Shown here one piece after another: positions 43,343-51,591 of a stretch of DNA of 64,000 bases. Every line of letters begins with the position of its first letter. Position 1 is the first letter of the stretch. The stretch lies in assembly GCA_023387635.1 (NCBI GenBank), contig JAEWHU010000091.1:10598-74597 (forward strand), written 5' to 3'. Source of the stretch: Bacillota bacterium. Its GTDB lineage: Bacteria; Bacillota; Clostridia; Lachnospirales; Lachnospiraceae. The notes below the pieces were generated by a model, which worked only from the letters and a program-made list of their open reading frames with translations, had not been told where the DNA came from and ran no database searches. The position numbers and the translations under genes are program-made.

Positions 43343-44647
43343 ATGGCAATGGAAGCGTTATTAATTATAGTAGTAGTTTTAATTGTATTAATGGCACTTG
43401 GAGTACCAATTGCATACTCCATTGGTCTTGCTTCATTAGCGGCAATTGTATCAACAGTTCCGTTTGATGTTGCTGTCATCACAGGTGCACAGAGAACTTT
43501 TGTAGGTATGTCAAGCTTTACATTAACAGCAATACCTTTCTTCATACTTGCAGGAAACCTTATGAATCAAGGTGGTATTGCAAAGAGACTAGTTAATTTT
43601 GTTATGGCTATTCTTGGTAAACTCCCTGGAGCCCTACTTGTAACAAACGTAGGAACAAATGCACTTTTTGGAGCTATCTCTGGTTCAGCTGCAGCTGCAG
43701 CTGCAGCTGTAGGTAATATGGTTAAACCAGGTGAAGAAGAACTTGGATATGATAAAGCAATCAGTGCGGCTACCAATGCAGCATCAGCTCCAAGTGGTCT
43801 TCTAATTCCTCCAAGTAATGCACTAATTACGTATTCATTAGTATCAGGTGGAACATCAGTTGCTGCTTTGTTCCTTGCAGGATACCTACCAGGTATTATT
43901 TGGGCCCTAGCTTGTGTCGTAGTAGCAATATTAATTGCAAAGAAAAAGGGATACAAAGGAATTTCAGGTAAGATTAATTGGAGCAATCTTTTTAAAGCAA
44001 CGATAGATGCGATTCCTTCCTTAGGCTTAATCGTAGTTGTAATTGGTGGTATTATTGCTGGTGTATTTACAGCAACAGAAGGTTCAGCAATTGCTGTTGT
44101 TTATGCATTAATTCTTGGTATCATATATAAAAATATTACTTTAAAAAATTTATGGAGCATACTTGTTGATAGTGCTAAAATGAGCGGTATTATTGTATTC
44201 TTGATTGGTGTTTCCAATATATTAAGTTGGGTTATGGCATTTACAGGAATTCCACAAGCCATTGCAGATGTACTTTTAGGAGTAACCAACAACTTCTATA
44301 TCATATTACTTATTATGAATGTTATTCTTCTTATTGCAGGTACTTTCATGGATGTAACACCAGCTATTCTTATCTTTACACCATTATTCCTTCCAATTGT
44401 AACACAATTTGGAATGAGCCCAATACATTTTGGTTTAGTATTAGTATATAATCTATGTATTGGTAATATTACACCACCGGTTGGTAATACACTATTTGTA
44501 GGTATTAAAGTGGGAGATACGTCTCTTGCAAAAGTTATGCCTTGGATGCTTCGTTATTATATAGCTATTCTTATAGGTTTACTATTAGTAACTTATATTC
44601 CAGCAATTACTATGTTATTGCCAAGACTTGCAGGACTAGTTGGCTAA
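43343..44647 (+). CDS. dctM: TRAP transporter large permease, DctM family
   Basis: A 434-residue ion-coupled permease with about 11-12 TM segments: LGVPIAYSIGLASLAAI, TAIPFFILAGNLMNQGGIAKRLVNF, SGSAAAAAAAVGNM, IPPSNALITYSLVSGGTSVAALFLAGYLPG, LCIGNITPPVGNTLFVG. GAAGGGGG ribosome site. It completes a full three-part TRAP system. The polyalanine stretch is encoded by a (CAGCTG)4 repeat. Confidence 0.95.
   Translation: MAMEALLIIVVVLIVLMALGVPIAYSIGLASLAAIVSTVPFDVAVITGAQRTFVGMSSFTLTAIPFFILAGNLMNQGGIAKRLVNFVMAILGKLPGALLVTNVGTNALFGAISGSAAAAAAAVGNMVKPGEEELGYDKAISAATNAASAPSGLLIPPSNALITYSLVSGGTSVAALFLAGYLPGIIWALACVVVAILIAKKKGYKGISGKINWSNLFKATIDAIPSLGLIVVVIGGIIAGVFTATEGSAIAVVYALILGIIYKNITLKNLWSILVDSAKMSGIIVFLIGVSNILSWVMAFTGIPQAIADVLLGVTNNFYIILLIMNVILLIAGTFMDVTPAILIFTPLFLPIVTQFGMSPIHFGLVLVYNLCIGNITPPVGNTLFVGIKVGDTSLAKVMPWMLRYYIAILIGLLLVTYIPAITMLLPRLAGLVG
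43686..43709 (+). repeat. (CAGCTG)4 hexamer repeat inside dctM
   Basis: Four perfect tandem copies code for Ala-Ala pairs in SGSAAAAAAAVG. Unit length is a multiple of three, so slippage would change the number of alanines without frameshift. Confidence 0.9.
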
Positions 44648-44675
44648 CTAGTATATATAAAGAAATAAAGAACAA

Positions 44676-44711
44676 AGAGGTAGAGAATGTTATAGTTCTC
44701 TGCCTTTTTTG
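44676..44711 (+). terminator. Terminator of the TRAP operon
   Basis: AGGTAGAGAA pairs with TTCTCTGCCT (one G-U pair) and runs into TTTTTT. Confidence 0.88.
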
Positions 44712-44808
44712 TGTGCCAGCATGGGACTTACACTTTTGAAAATTCGACTAAATTTTAAGAATATAATTTATCATTTTCAACTTCATTTTACATGAATTGT
44801 ATATTTTG

Positions 44809-44836
44809 TTGAAAAATTTTACATAAATGGTATAAT
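44809..44836 (+). promoter_or_regulatory. Promoter of the cysteine-rich membrane protein gene
   Basis: TTGAAA (44809-44814), 16-base spacer, TATAAT (44831-44836). The leader to 45040 is about 195 bases. Confidence 0.62.
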
Positions 44837-44948
44837 ATGAATAAATATAAATATCCTGTCTGCACAAGTACCAAATATCTTAATTCAAGTTATATATATT
44901 AAAGACTAGTGGTGATTGATATGGATGTGATGTAATTGATATTGGGCA

Positions 44949-44964
44949 TTAGTTGGACAACTAA
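44949..44964. promoter_or_regulatory. Inverted repeat in the leader of the cysteine-rich gene
   Basis: TTAGTTG-GA-CAACTAA, perfect 7+7 dyad, downstream of the promoter and 75 bases before the start; operator or small hairpin. The rest of 44837-45039 shows nothing definite. Confidence 0.4.
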
Positions 44965-45039
44965 GTTTATACAATAGATAAGGAAGTTTACCTTTAGAAA
45001 CTGTATAAAAGACAGAAGATGGACGAGGAGAAAATTGAT

Positions 45040-46650
45040 ATGCATGAGAATTCAAAACCAGTAATTCAGATCGACCATGAATCACTACCGAATGGGGATG
45101 TAACTACAAATGATTTTTATAGTTCAATCGCGATGAAAACCATTCATAGTATCTTTCATAAGAATGAAAGTCAAATTTTAGAGAAATATTTTCAGTGTGT
45201 TCATATCGAAGAAATATGTAACAAACCAATTACTTACATTACCACAGAGACGATGTATGAAACCAGGAGCATATATGAGAAGAGAGTACCTTCTTCAAAT
45301 ATTCCGACCTCGGCTAGTAGAATATATTCTGCATCTGAGTTTAATGTTTGGGATCTGCATATGGCCGATATCCCAAAAGGGTTTGCTAATCAGAACTTTA
45401 TTATGACGGTAGAGGGCACGGATTTGCTAGAAGACTGCACCACTTGTGATACCAATGGACAAGTTCGCTGCTATGACTGTTCTAGAGGGACTGTGACCTG
45501 TGATAGCTGTAGTGGACATGGTAATTTATACTGTGGAGTATGTGGTGGATACGGCGAGTCTAATTGTAGTTATTGTGGTGGAACCGGATATACAACGAGG
45601 CATGAAGTTATTGGTTATGATAATGACAACATTGCTATTTGGGATGATGTCAGATACGACTGTAATTGTCTATTTGGTAAGGTTACCTGTAATAACTGTG
45701 GTGGTTCCGGTTCTGTCACCTGTGGAACCTGTGATGGCAGTGGAGATGTCGTCTGTTCTAGATGCGGTGGAAGCGCGTGGATTGACTGCTACGACTGCAA
45801 TGGTATGGGATTTTTCTTAAATACGGTAGAGGCTTCTCAGGATTTTGTAGTGAATCAAAATAGATTGATAGTTACGAATTACAACCTGGCTTCGAATTAT
45901 CCCAACGCAAACATTGAGATAACAGCAGAGGAGAATAGTCAGTTATTAGGCTCCGTTACCCAGGAAAAGAGGATAACCGATATTCCTTGGAAACAATTTG
46001 TATCGGAGGAAAGTTTGAACGCCTTTTCAATGGAGGAAGATGGGCAGGCACTTTTGCAACAAGAATACAATGCCGTATCCATGCATCAACCCATAAGGCA
46101 GAGAATCAATATTTATCAGAAAAATCTATTGGATATCGAGTATAAGATCAACAACACGACCTATCATCTTCTGGTAGATGATGGGAATGGAACCTATTAT
46201 GAAGATATCTCTCCCTTAGACAATATTGTTACTGAGATGCTCAAAGAAATGCATGGATTGGAACAATCAGAAAATTATATTGAACTTGATAGGATCAGGA
46301 AAGAGATAGAAATAATCATAACAGGGGATACTAATTTACAACATTACAGTGAGGACGTGACACGATGTATGCAGAGGATTACGAAGATGTCAAGAATTGC
46401 ATCAACTGCGGCTTGTCTAGCCATAGCAACCATCATCAGCTTGGTAGGTTTAGTAATCAAGGAACCATATTATAAAAGTGTAAGGTTCTGGTTTGCTTTT
46501 ATCATCTCAACTGTAATTGCAGTTAGTCCTTTGCTATGTAAGCGCTGGGCTATTGTGAAACCAAAGAAGAAACTTCACTTATATCTTTTTGGCGGAATTG
46601 TATCTTCTATAATTACTTTGCTCATTCACTGGATTATTTATTTACACTAG
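45040..46650 (+). CDS. Membrane protein with nine CxxCxGxG-like zinc motifs
   Basis: A 536-residue protein, not a member of a named family that I can assign. Residues ~133-257 contain nine CxxC pairs plus a CNC, mostly as CxxCxGxG (CDSCSGHG, CGVCGGYG, CSYCGGTG, CNNCGGSG, CGTCDGSG, CSRCGGSA, CYDCNGMG) at 10-11 residue spacing: a doubled DnaJ-type zinc finger without a J domain. The C-terminus has three TM segments (after ~residue 450), anchoring it in the membrane with the zinc part in the cytoplasm. ATG 45040 has GAGGAG upstream; 45019 does not. Codons such as ACC, TCG, ATC and CTG are more frequent than in neighbours, hinting at transfer. Confidence 0.7.
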   Translation: MHENSKPVIQIDHESLPNGDVTTNDFYSSIAMKTIHSIFHKNESQILEKYFQCVHIEEICNKPITYITTETMYETRSIYEKRVPSSNIPTSASRIYSASEFNVWDLHMADIPKGFANQNFIMTVEGTDLLEDCTTCDTNGQVRCYDCSRGTVTCDSCSGHGNLYCGVCGGYGESNCSYCGGTGYTTRHEVIGYDNDNIAIWDDVRYDCNCLFGKVTCNNCGGSGSVTCGTCDGSGDVVCSRCGGSAWIDCYDCNGMGFFLNTVEASQDFVVNQNRLIVTNYNLASNYPNANIEITAEENSQLLGSVTQEKRITDIPWKQFVSEESLNAFSMEEDGQALLQQEYNAVSMHQPIRQRINIYQKNLLDIEYKINNTTYHLLVDDGNGTYYEDISPLDNIVTEMLKEMHGLEQSENYIELDRIRKEIEIIITGDTNLQHYSEDVTRCMQRITKMSRIASTAACLAIATIISLVGLVIKEPYYKSVRFWFAFIISTVIAVSPLLCKRWAIVKPKKKLHLYLFGGIVSSIITLLIHWIIYLH

Positions 46651-46815
46651 GGCACATCTTAAAAGAACATAATACATGTGATTGAAATTTCAAAGAAATC
46701 GAAAATAGCTTTAACCCATTTATAGTTTATTTAACTTTTCAAATTTGAAATATAGTAATACATCCTTATACATTACAATATATTAATAATGATGAATAAT
46801 ATATATGGTGTAAAA

Positions 46816-47622
46816 ATGGATGAAAAATTAAATATTAAACTAGATGACGAAGAAAAGGAAAAATTAAAATATTTTGTTAAAATAGGTATTGTTGTATTAT
46901 CGATACTTGTATTAATAAGTCTTGGAATAAAATACATACCCAAAGTAGTAACCGTAACAAATTCATCTAGTTCCAGAAAACTGCCAATATACTGTGTAGA
47001 TGAAGATGAAAACAAAGTGGCTTTAAGCTTTGATGCTGCTTGGGGGAATGAAGATACAGCAGAAATTCTAGAAATATTAGCTAAATATGATATTAAAGTT
47101 ACTTTTTTTATGACAGGTGGATGGGTAGAAAAGTTCCCTGAGGATGTAAAGGCCATAGCAGCAGCAGGCCATGATCTTGGTAATCACAGTGAGAATCATA
47201 GGCATATGTCTCAAATATCCAAGGAAAAAAGCATGGAAGAAATTATGTTAGTACATAATAAAGTAAAAGAGCTTACTGGTATCGAAATGAATTTGTTTAG
47301 GCCACCATATGGAGATTATAATAATACGCTGATTGATGCAACGAACGAAGCGGGATATCATTGTATACAGTGGGATGTAGACAGTCTTGATTGGAAAGAT
47401 TATGGAGTTGATTCCATAATTAATTCCGTTGTTAACAACAAACATCTTGGTAACGGTTCTATAATACTTTGTCATAATGGTGCTAAATATATCAAAGATG
47501 CATTAGAACCAATGATAATAGGTTTATTAGATAAAGGTTATAAAATTGTACCTATCTCCGAATTAATCTATACAGGTGAATATTATATGGATCATGAGGG
47601 TAGGCAGTTTGAGAAGAAATAA
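46816..47622 (+). CDS. PdaB-like polysaccharide deacetylase
   Basis: A 268-residue CE4-fold protein with an N-terminal TM anchor (residues ~20-38). Motifs: VALSFDAAWGNEDT (first Asp kept, the usual second Asp replaced by Ala as in PdaB-type proteins), HSENHRHMSQIS (metal His pair), RPPYGDYN, WDVDSLDWKDYG and ILCHNG. PdaB-type deacetylases act in spore development; others modify peptidoglycan. The upstream ATG pair at 46789 lacks a ribosome site; 46816 has a weak GGTG, so the start is uncertain. No obvious operon partner. Confidence 0.85.
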   Translation: MDEKLNIKLDDEEKEKLKYFVKIGIVVLSILVLISLGIKYIPKVVTVTNSSSSRKLPIYCVDEDENKVALSFDAAWGNEDTAEILEILAKYDIKVTFFMTGGWVEKFPEDVKAIAAAGHDLGNHSENHRHMSQISKEKSMEEIMLVHNKVKELTGIEMNLFRPPYGDYNNTLIDATNEAGYHCIQWDVDSLDWKDYGVDSIINSVVNNKHLGNGSIILCHNGAKYIKDALEPMIIGLLDKGYKIVPISELIYTGEYYMDHEGRQFEKK

Positions 47623-47746
47623 ATAGCATTATTTGCTAGAACTAAGGAAGATATATAATAGGCTTTTAGTTCAAAGATGGAAAACAAGTCTGGTGGAAGT
47701 AGATATTAATTTTTATAAGAATTAATGAAAACAATGTTTTATAATT

Positions 47747-47773
47747 AGGCACTTACTGAGGTAGGTGCTTTTT
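47747..47773 (+). terminator. Terminator after the deacetylase gene
   Basis: AGGCACTTA/TAGGTGCTT stem with G-U pairs, then TTT; 125 bases after the stop codon. Confidence 0.7.
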
Positions 47774-47881
47774 GTATTCTAATCTATACTAGAACACCAG
47801 TCACGATTATTATTCGTCGCACCTAAGAATAATAAGAAATGCAAAGTCATATCTAATGATATATCAATAAGAAAGAGGAAT

Positions 47882-48019
47882 ATGTCATTGTTTGTAGTAA
47901 GACAATATATTATAATTTTCATCATAATCATTGTACTCACGTTTATTGGAACGTTCCACAGAAGTTCTTCTGACATATCCCTTTCTTACATTACTTACTG
48001 TCACTTGGTGCTATGTTAA
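47882..48019 (+). CDS. Possible small membrane protein, 45 residues
   Basis: ATG with AAAGAGGA at a proper distance opens a 45-codon frame: MSLFVVRQY, a run of isoleucines and valines forming one TM segment (about residues 9-24), then a Ser-rich tail. Either a small membrane protein or the remnant of a larger gene. No family recognised. Confidence 0.3.
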   Translation: MSLFVVRQYIIIFIIIIVLTFIGTFHRSSSDISLSYITYCHLVLC

Positions 48020-48036
48020 ATAATAGTTGATTACCC

Positions 48037-48071
48037 TTGATAGAGAAATCATATAGCTTTATTAGCTATAT
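48037..48071 (+). promoter_or_regulatory. GH43 promoter with overlapping inverted repeat
   Basis: TTGATA (48037-48042), 17-base spacer, TATTAG (48060-48065). ATATAGCT-TTATT-AGCTATAT (48051-48071), a perfect 8+8 dyad, covers the -10, as a repressor site would. Confidence 0.42.
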
Positions 48072-48105
48072 CATTATAATAATAATTATTATAGGAGGTA
48101 TTGTT

Positions 48106-49920
48106 ATGTTATCTAATAGAAAAGAAGATTTAAATTATGTACTTTGCTATACCCGATTACCTCAAGAAGAAGCTATATACTCACCAAAGTTGGCTTATAG
48201 CATGCATCTTGGATTCAGTGAAGACGGTACATATTTCAAGGATTTGAATCATAATTCTGGAGTTTTGTTTGCAAAAGCAACGAATAATGAAGATGGAACA
48301 TTGAATGCAAAGAGTCTAAAAAAGCCATATGTTTTCCATATGACAGATAATAATTTTGGTGTTGTGGCAGTTCGCACGGAGCCTTATGGGGAAAATGATA
48401 AGCAAAGCAAAGGTAAAATTTTATTGTTCACATCTCCTGACCTTTTACAGTATAAGGAAGTCGGTTTGATTGACCTTAGGGTAGATACTTATGTAGAAGA
48501 TGTATCCTGCCATTATGAGGAAGAGAAAAAAGCTTATATTATTAAATGGAGAGATGAAAAGGGGAACTATTATAAGAATTATATTACTGATATTACGAGC
48601 TTAAACAATGCAACAGATCCAGAAGAAGCCGAAGCTTTTTTCATAAATCAAGTAATTGCAGGTATTGAGGGAATTGTACAAAGGAATGTGATAGGTGTTT
48701 CAAAAGGAGTGGCACACCGACTGGTATGCAAACTTTCTGTTCCTACCAATGTTAAAATTGTAGTTCCTGAAAGGGTAATTGTGGGGTCGGAAGAGGAATT
48801 GAAAGCTGTAAAAGCAACTGCTCTATACAATGATGGAACAAAAGATAGCAAGGTGATCGATTGGGATACATCTGGGGTTATATGGGATAAGCCTGGAAAC
48901 TATTCTATCAAAGGTGTAGTACGTCAGGAACGTTATGTATTCCCGATTGTCACCAACCGTGCTGATCCATGTATTGCTAAGTGGAAGGGAAAGTATTATT
49001 TTATTGCTACCAATGATGCAGATGGTAATAAAAGCTTATACGCAAGGGAAGCGGACACCATCCCTGGTTTAGTAACTGCCAATGAAACTTTGATACTAGA
49101 TACTAATACCTATGAAGATATCGGAGGACTGCTTTGGGCACCCGAATACCATGTTGTGGATGGTGAACTATATATTTATCATGCTGCAACACCAGGAGAA
49201 TTCTTTAGGGAGGAATCCCATGTTATGAAGTTGCGCAGTGGTGGTAACCCAATGTGTAAGGATGATTGGTCAAGACCTTACCGTGTTGTTAAGAAAGATG
49301 GTTCTTATCTGTGTGAATCTGGAAAGACAATTTCACTTGATATGACAATTTTTGAGATAGACGGAGAGTATTATGCTGCTTGGTCACAACGGCAGTTTTT
49401 ACCGGTGGATTTGGGTGCATGGATATACCTTGCTAAAGTTGATAAGAAAGAACCTTGGAAGCTTATTTGTGACCCTGTAGTTATTTCTAAGCCTGATTAT
49501 GGATGGGCCAACAATCATTCATTTGTTGATGAAGGGCCTTTTACAATCATAAAGGATGGAAAGATATTTTTAACTTTTTCCAGTGCGTTAGTGGATGAAA
49601 CTTATGCTGTTGGCCTTCTAACTGCTAGTGTGAATGCTGATTTAATGAATCCTGAGAGTTGGGTAAAGACTAATTATCCATTACTTACCTCCAGAAGTAT
49701 TCCAGGTGAATATGGGCCAGGTCATAACGCTTATGTAATCGATGACAATGGAACGTATTGGAATACTTATCATGCAAGACCAGGAGTAGGAGCACCAAGG
49801 TCCTCAGGTTTACGTCGTGTTCATTTTGACATAGATGGATATCCGGTACTTGATTTACCAGAATATAGAGACTTAAATAGAGATATGACAAAAGTAGTTA
49901 TGGATATCATAGTGAAGTAA
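48106..49920 (+). CDS. GH43 glycosidase with internal Ig-like domain
   Basis: A 604-residue cytoplasmic enzyme. Residues ~10-200 resemble propeller blades (YSMHLGFSEDGTYFKDLNHNSGVLFAKA); ~225-300 form a bacterial Ig-like (Big_4) domain (VPERVIVGSEEELKAVKATALYNDGTKDSKVIDW); ~300-600 are the GH43 five-bladed propeller with the base Asp in NRADPCIAKW and the general acid Glu in SFVDEGPF. Arabinofuranosidase or beta-xylosidase activity is usual; the substrate cannot be told. AGGAGG before 48106 sets the start; the open frame upstream encodes an isoleucine run that is leader. Base composition is somewhat more GC-rich than in neighbours. Confidence 0.82.
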   Translation: MLSNRKEDLNYVLCYTRLPQEEAIYSPKLAYSMHLGFSEDGTYFKDLNHNSGVLFAKATNNEDGTLNAKSLKKPYVFHMTDNNFGVVAVRTEPYGENDKQSKGKILLFTSPDLLQYKEVGLIDLRVDTYVEDVSCHYEEEKKAYIIKWRDEKGNYYKNYITDITSLNNATDPEEAEAFFINQVIAGIEGIVQRNVIGVSKGVAHRLVCKLSVPTNVKIVVPERVIVGSEEELKAVKATALYNDGTKDSKVIDWDTSGVIWDKPGNYSIKGVVRQERYVFPIVTNRADPCIAKWKGKYYFIATNDADGNKSLYAREADTIPGLVTANETLILDTNTYEDIGGLLWAPEYHVVDGELYIYHAATPGEFFREESHVMKLRSGGNPMCKDDWSRPYRVVKKDGSYLCESGKTISLDMTIFEIDGEYYAAWSQRQFLPVDLGAWIYLAKVDKKEPWKLICDPVVISKPDYGWANNHSFVDEGPFTIIKDGKIFLTFSSALVDETYAVGLLTASVNADLMNPESWVKTNYPLLTSRSIPGEYGPGHNAYVIDDNGTYWNTYHARPGVGAPRSSGLRRVHFDIDGYPVLDLPEYRDLNRDMTKVVMDIIVK

Positions 49921-49951
49921 TAGTTATAAAATTATTATATAAAGGTTATAA

Positions 49952-49986
49952 AAGGCTTAGGGAGTTGTGCTCTCTAGGTCTTTTTC
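49952..49986 (+). terminator. Terminator after GH43
   Basis: AGGCTTAGGGAG pairs imperfectly with CTCTCTAGGTCT, then TTTTT. Confidence 0.68.
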
Positions 49987-50027
49987 TTGTATGCAATGAT
50001 GTAGAGATGTAAAAAACTTTAACTATA

Positions 50028-50056
50028 TTGATTATATCTTTAAGAAAAGCTATAAT
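50028..50056 (+). promoter_or_regulatory. Promoter of the cyuA-like gene
   Basis: TTGATT (50028-50033), 17-base spacer, TATAAT (50051-50056). Confidence 0.66.
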
Positions 50057-50146
50057 AAAATAATTGCAATAAAAAATCACAAATGGAAAATATACTAAAG
50101 AAATGAGATATTTACTTTTAAAGTATATATCGGTGGAGCTGATGAT

Positions 50147-51412
50147 ATGTATAATCAATATATAAATATTCTTAGAGAAGAGTTAGTTACTGCACAAGGT
50201 TGTACTGAGCCAATTGCAGTTGCTTTTTGTGCGGCAAAAGCAACTAAAGTTTTGGGGAAAACTCCTGAAAAAATAGTTGTCTCGGTTAGCGGAAACATCA
50301 TAAAAAATGTAAAGAGCGTAATAGTGCCTAACACAAATGGGTTAAAAGGAATTGAAGTGGCTAGTATATTTGGTGCTATTGTAGGTAAGCCAGAAAAAGA
50401 ACTTGAAGTACTAGCTGATGTAAGTGATGAAGATAGGATAAAAGCTTCTAAATATATAAATAAAGAAGATTATTGTTGTGTTGAACATCTTAGAACAAAT
50501 GCAAAACTACATATGATAGTGAAAGTCTTTGCAGAAGGAGAGTATGCTTTAGTCGAAATTATAAATCAGCATACGAATATAATAAAGATTGAAAAAAATA
50601 ATAAAATTATATTTGAGGATTTACAAAATGTAAATAACATTAATGATGGGTTGACTGATAGAAGGTGTCTTAATGTGGCTGATATTATAGAATTTGCAAA
50701 TAATGTAGAGATTGAAAAGATTATAGATATAATAGAACGACAAATTGATTACAATACAAAAATCTCTGATGAAGGTCTTAGAAATAAATATGGAGCTAAT
50801 ATTGGAAAAATGTTAATCGAAGCGTATGGTGAAGATATAAGAGTTGTAGCTAAGGCAAGAGCTGCAGCAGGTTCTGACGCTAGAATGAGCGGATGTGTTT
50901 TACCAGTAGTAATAAATTCAGGTTCTGGAAACCAAGGAATGACAGTTTCTCTTCCAGTTATAGCCTATGCACAATATATTGGGGCTAGTAAAGAAGAATT
51001 AATTAGAGCGTTAGCACTTAGTAATTTAATAGCAATTCATCAAAAGACAAAAGTTGGTCGTCTTTCAGCATATTGTGGAGCAGTTAGTGCTGCAACAGGA
51101 AGTGGCGCTGGAATTGCATGGCTTGATGGGGCAGATGAAGAAGTAATTAATAAAACAATTATTAATACTCTTGCAAATGTATCGGGGATTCTATGCGATG
51201 GCGCAAAACCTTCTTGTGCAGCTAAAATTGCTTCTGCTGTTGATGCTGCTTTTATGGGATATGAGTTGGCAAAAAAAGAAATGGTTTTCTTATCTGGTGA
51301 TGGAATAGTCAAAGATAATGTTGAGAAAACAATTATAAGTGTAGGTGAGATTGCTAGCAAAGGTATGGCTACAACGGATGAAGAAATTATTAATATCATG
51401 ATCACAAACTAA
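50147..51412 (+). CDS. UPF0597 / CyuA-type L-cysteine desulfidase
   Basis: A 421-residue protein of the UPF0597 family, related to the L-serine dehydratase alpha chain. GCTEPIAVAFCAAKA at residues 18-32 carries the conserved Cys; ARAAAGSDARMSGCVLPVVINSGSGNQGMTVSLPV and ILCDGAKPSCAAKIA supply the other Fe-S cluster cysteines. Characterised relatives degrade L-cysteine to sulfide, ammonia and pyruvate. No cysteine transporter is adjacent, so the role here (cysteine detoxification or nutrition) is inferred. GGTGGAG ribosome site. Confidence 0.9.
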   Translation: MYNQYINILREELVTAQGCTEPIAVAFCAAKATKVLGKTPEKIVVSVSGNIIKNVKSVIVPNTNGLKGIEVASIFGAIVGKPEKELEVLADVSDEDRIKASKYINKEDYCCVEHLRTNAKLHMIVKVFAEGEYALVEIINQHTNIIKIEKNNKIIFEDLQNVNNINDGLTDRRCLNVADIIEFANNVEIEKIIDIIERQIDYNTKISDEGLRNKYGANIGKMLIEAYGEDIRVVAKARAAAGSDARMSGCVLPVVINSGSGNQGMTVSLPVIAYAQYIGASKEELIRALALSNLIAIHQKTKVGRLSAYCGAVSAATGSGAGIAWLDGADEEVINKTIINTLANVSGILCDGAKPSCAAKIASAVDAAFMGYELAKKEMVFLSGDGIVKDNVEKTIISVGEIASKGMATTDEEIINIMITN

Positions 51413-51443
51413 CGTGCAAGTGGTATGGGCTCATACGTTAGTT
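51407..51443 (+). terminator. Hairpin spanning the cyuA-like stop codon
   Basis: AACTAACGT (51407-51415, including the stop) pairs perfectly with ACGTTAGTT (51435-51443). Confidence 0.6.
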
Positions 51444-51484
51444 ATTGACAATTCTTATGGATAAAGTTTATAGGAAAGCCTTTC

Positions 51485-51520
51485 AACCGATGATAATATT
51501 TTTGATTCTATCATTCGGTT
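51485..51520. terminator. Hairpin between converging cyuA-like and GH42 genes
   Basis: AACCGATGATA pairs with TATCATTCGGTT with a single bulge; the tail is A-rich on the plus strand, and T-rich when read for the minus-strand gene only weakly. Confidence 0.45.
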
Positions 51521-51591
51521 AAAAGGCCACCATTAGTCAGAATTGGTGAAGTATAGATGATTATGGACAAATACTTACCAATACATAATTT

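Larger units (their letters stand above)
47774..48105. other. Gap before the GH43 gene
   Basis: Holds a possible small membrane ORF on the plus strand (47882-48019), an overlapping 65-codon minus frame without support, and the GH43 promoter with an 8+8 inverted repeat. Confidence 0.45.

Noticed and set aside
43567..43986. 139-codon Ala-rich minus-strand frame in dctM
   Set aside because: Arises from the (CAGCTG) repeat and conserved dctM codons on the other strand.
45040..46650. DnaJ chaperone
   Set aside because: CxxCxGxG motifs are present but there is no J domain or HPD motif, and the protein has three TM segments.
47779..47976. 65-codon minus-strand frame before GH43
   Set aside because: No ribosome site and overlaps the better supported small plus-strand frame and the terminator region; left uncalled.
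51040..51405. 121-codon minus-strand frame opposite the cyuA-like gene
   Set aside because: Complement of conserved Fe-S cluster region; no start signals.
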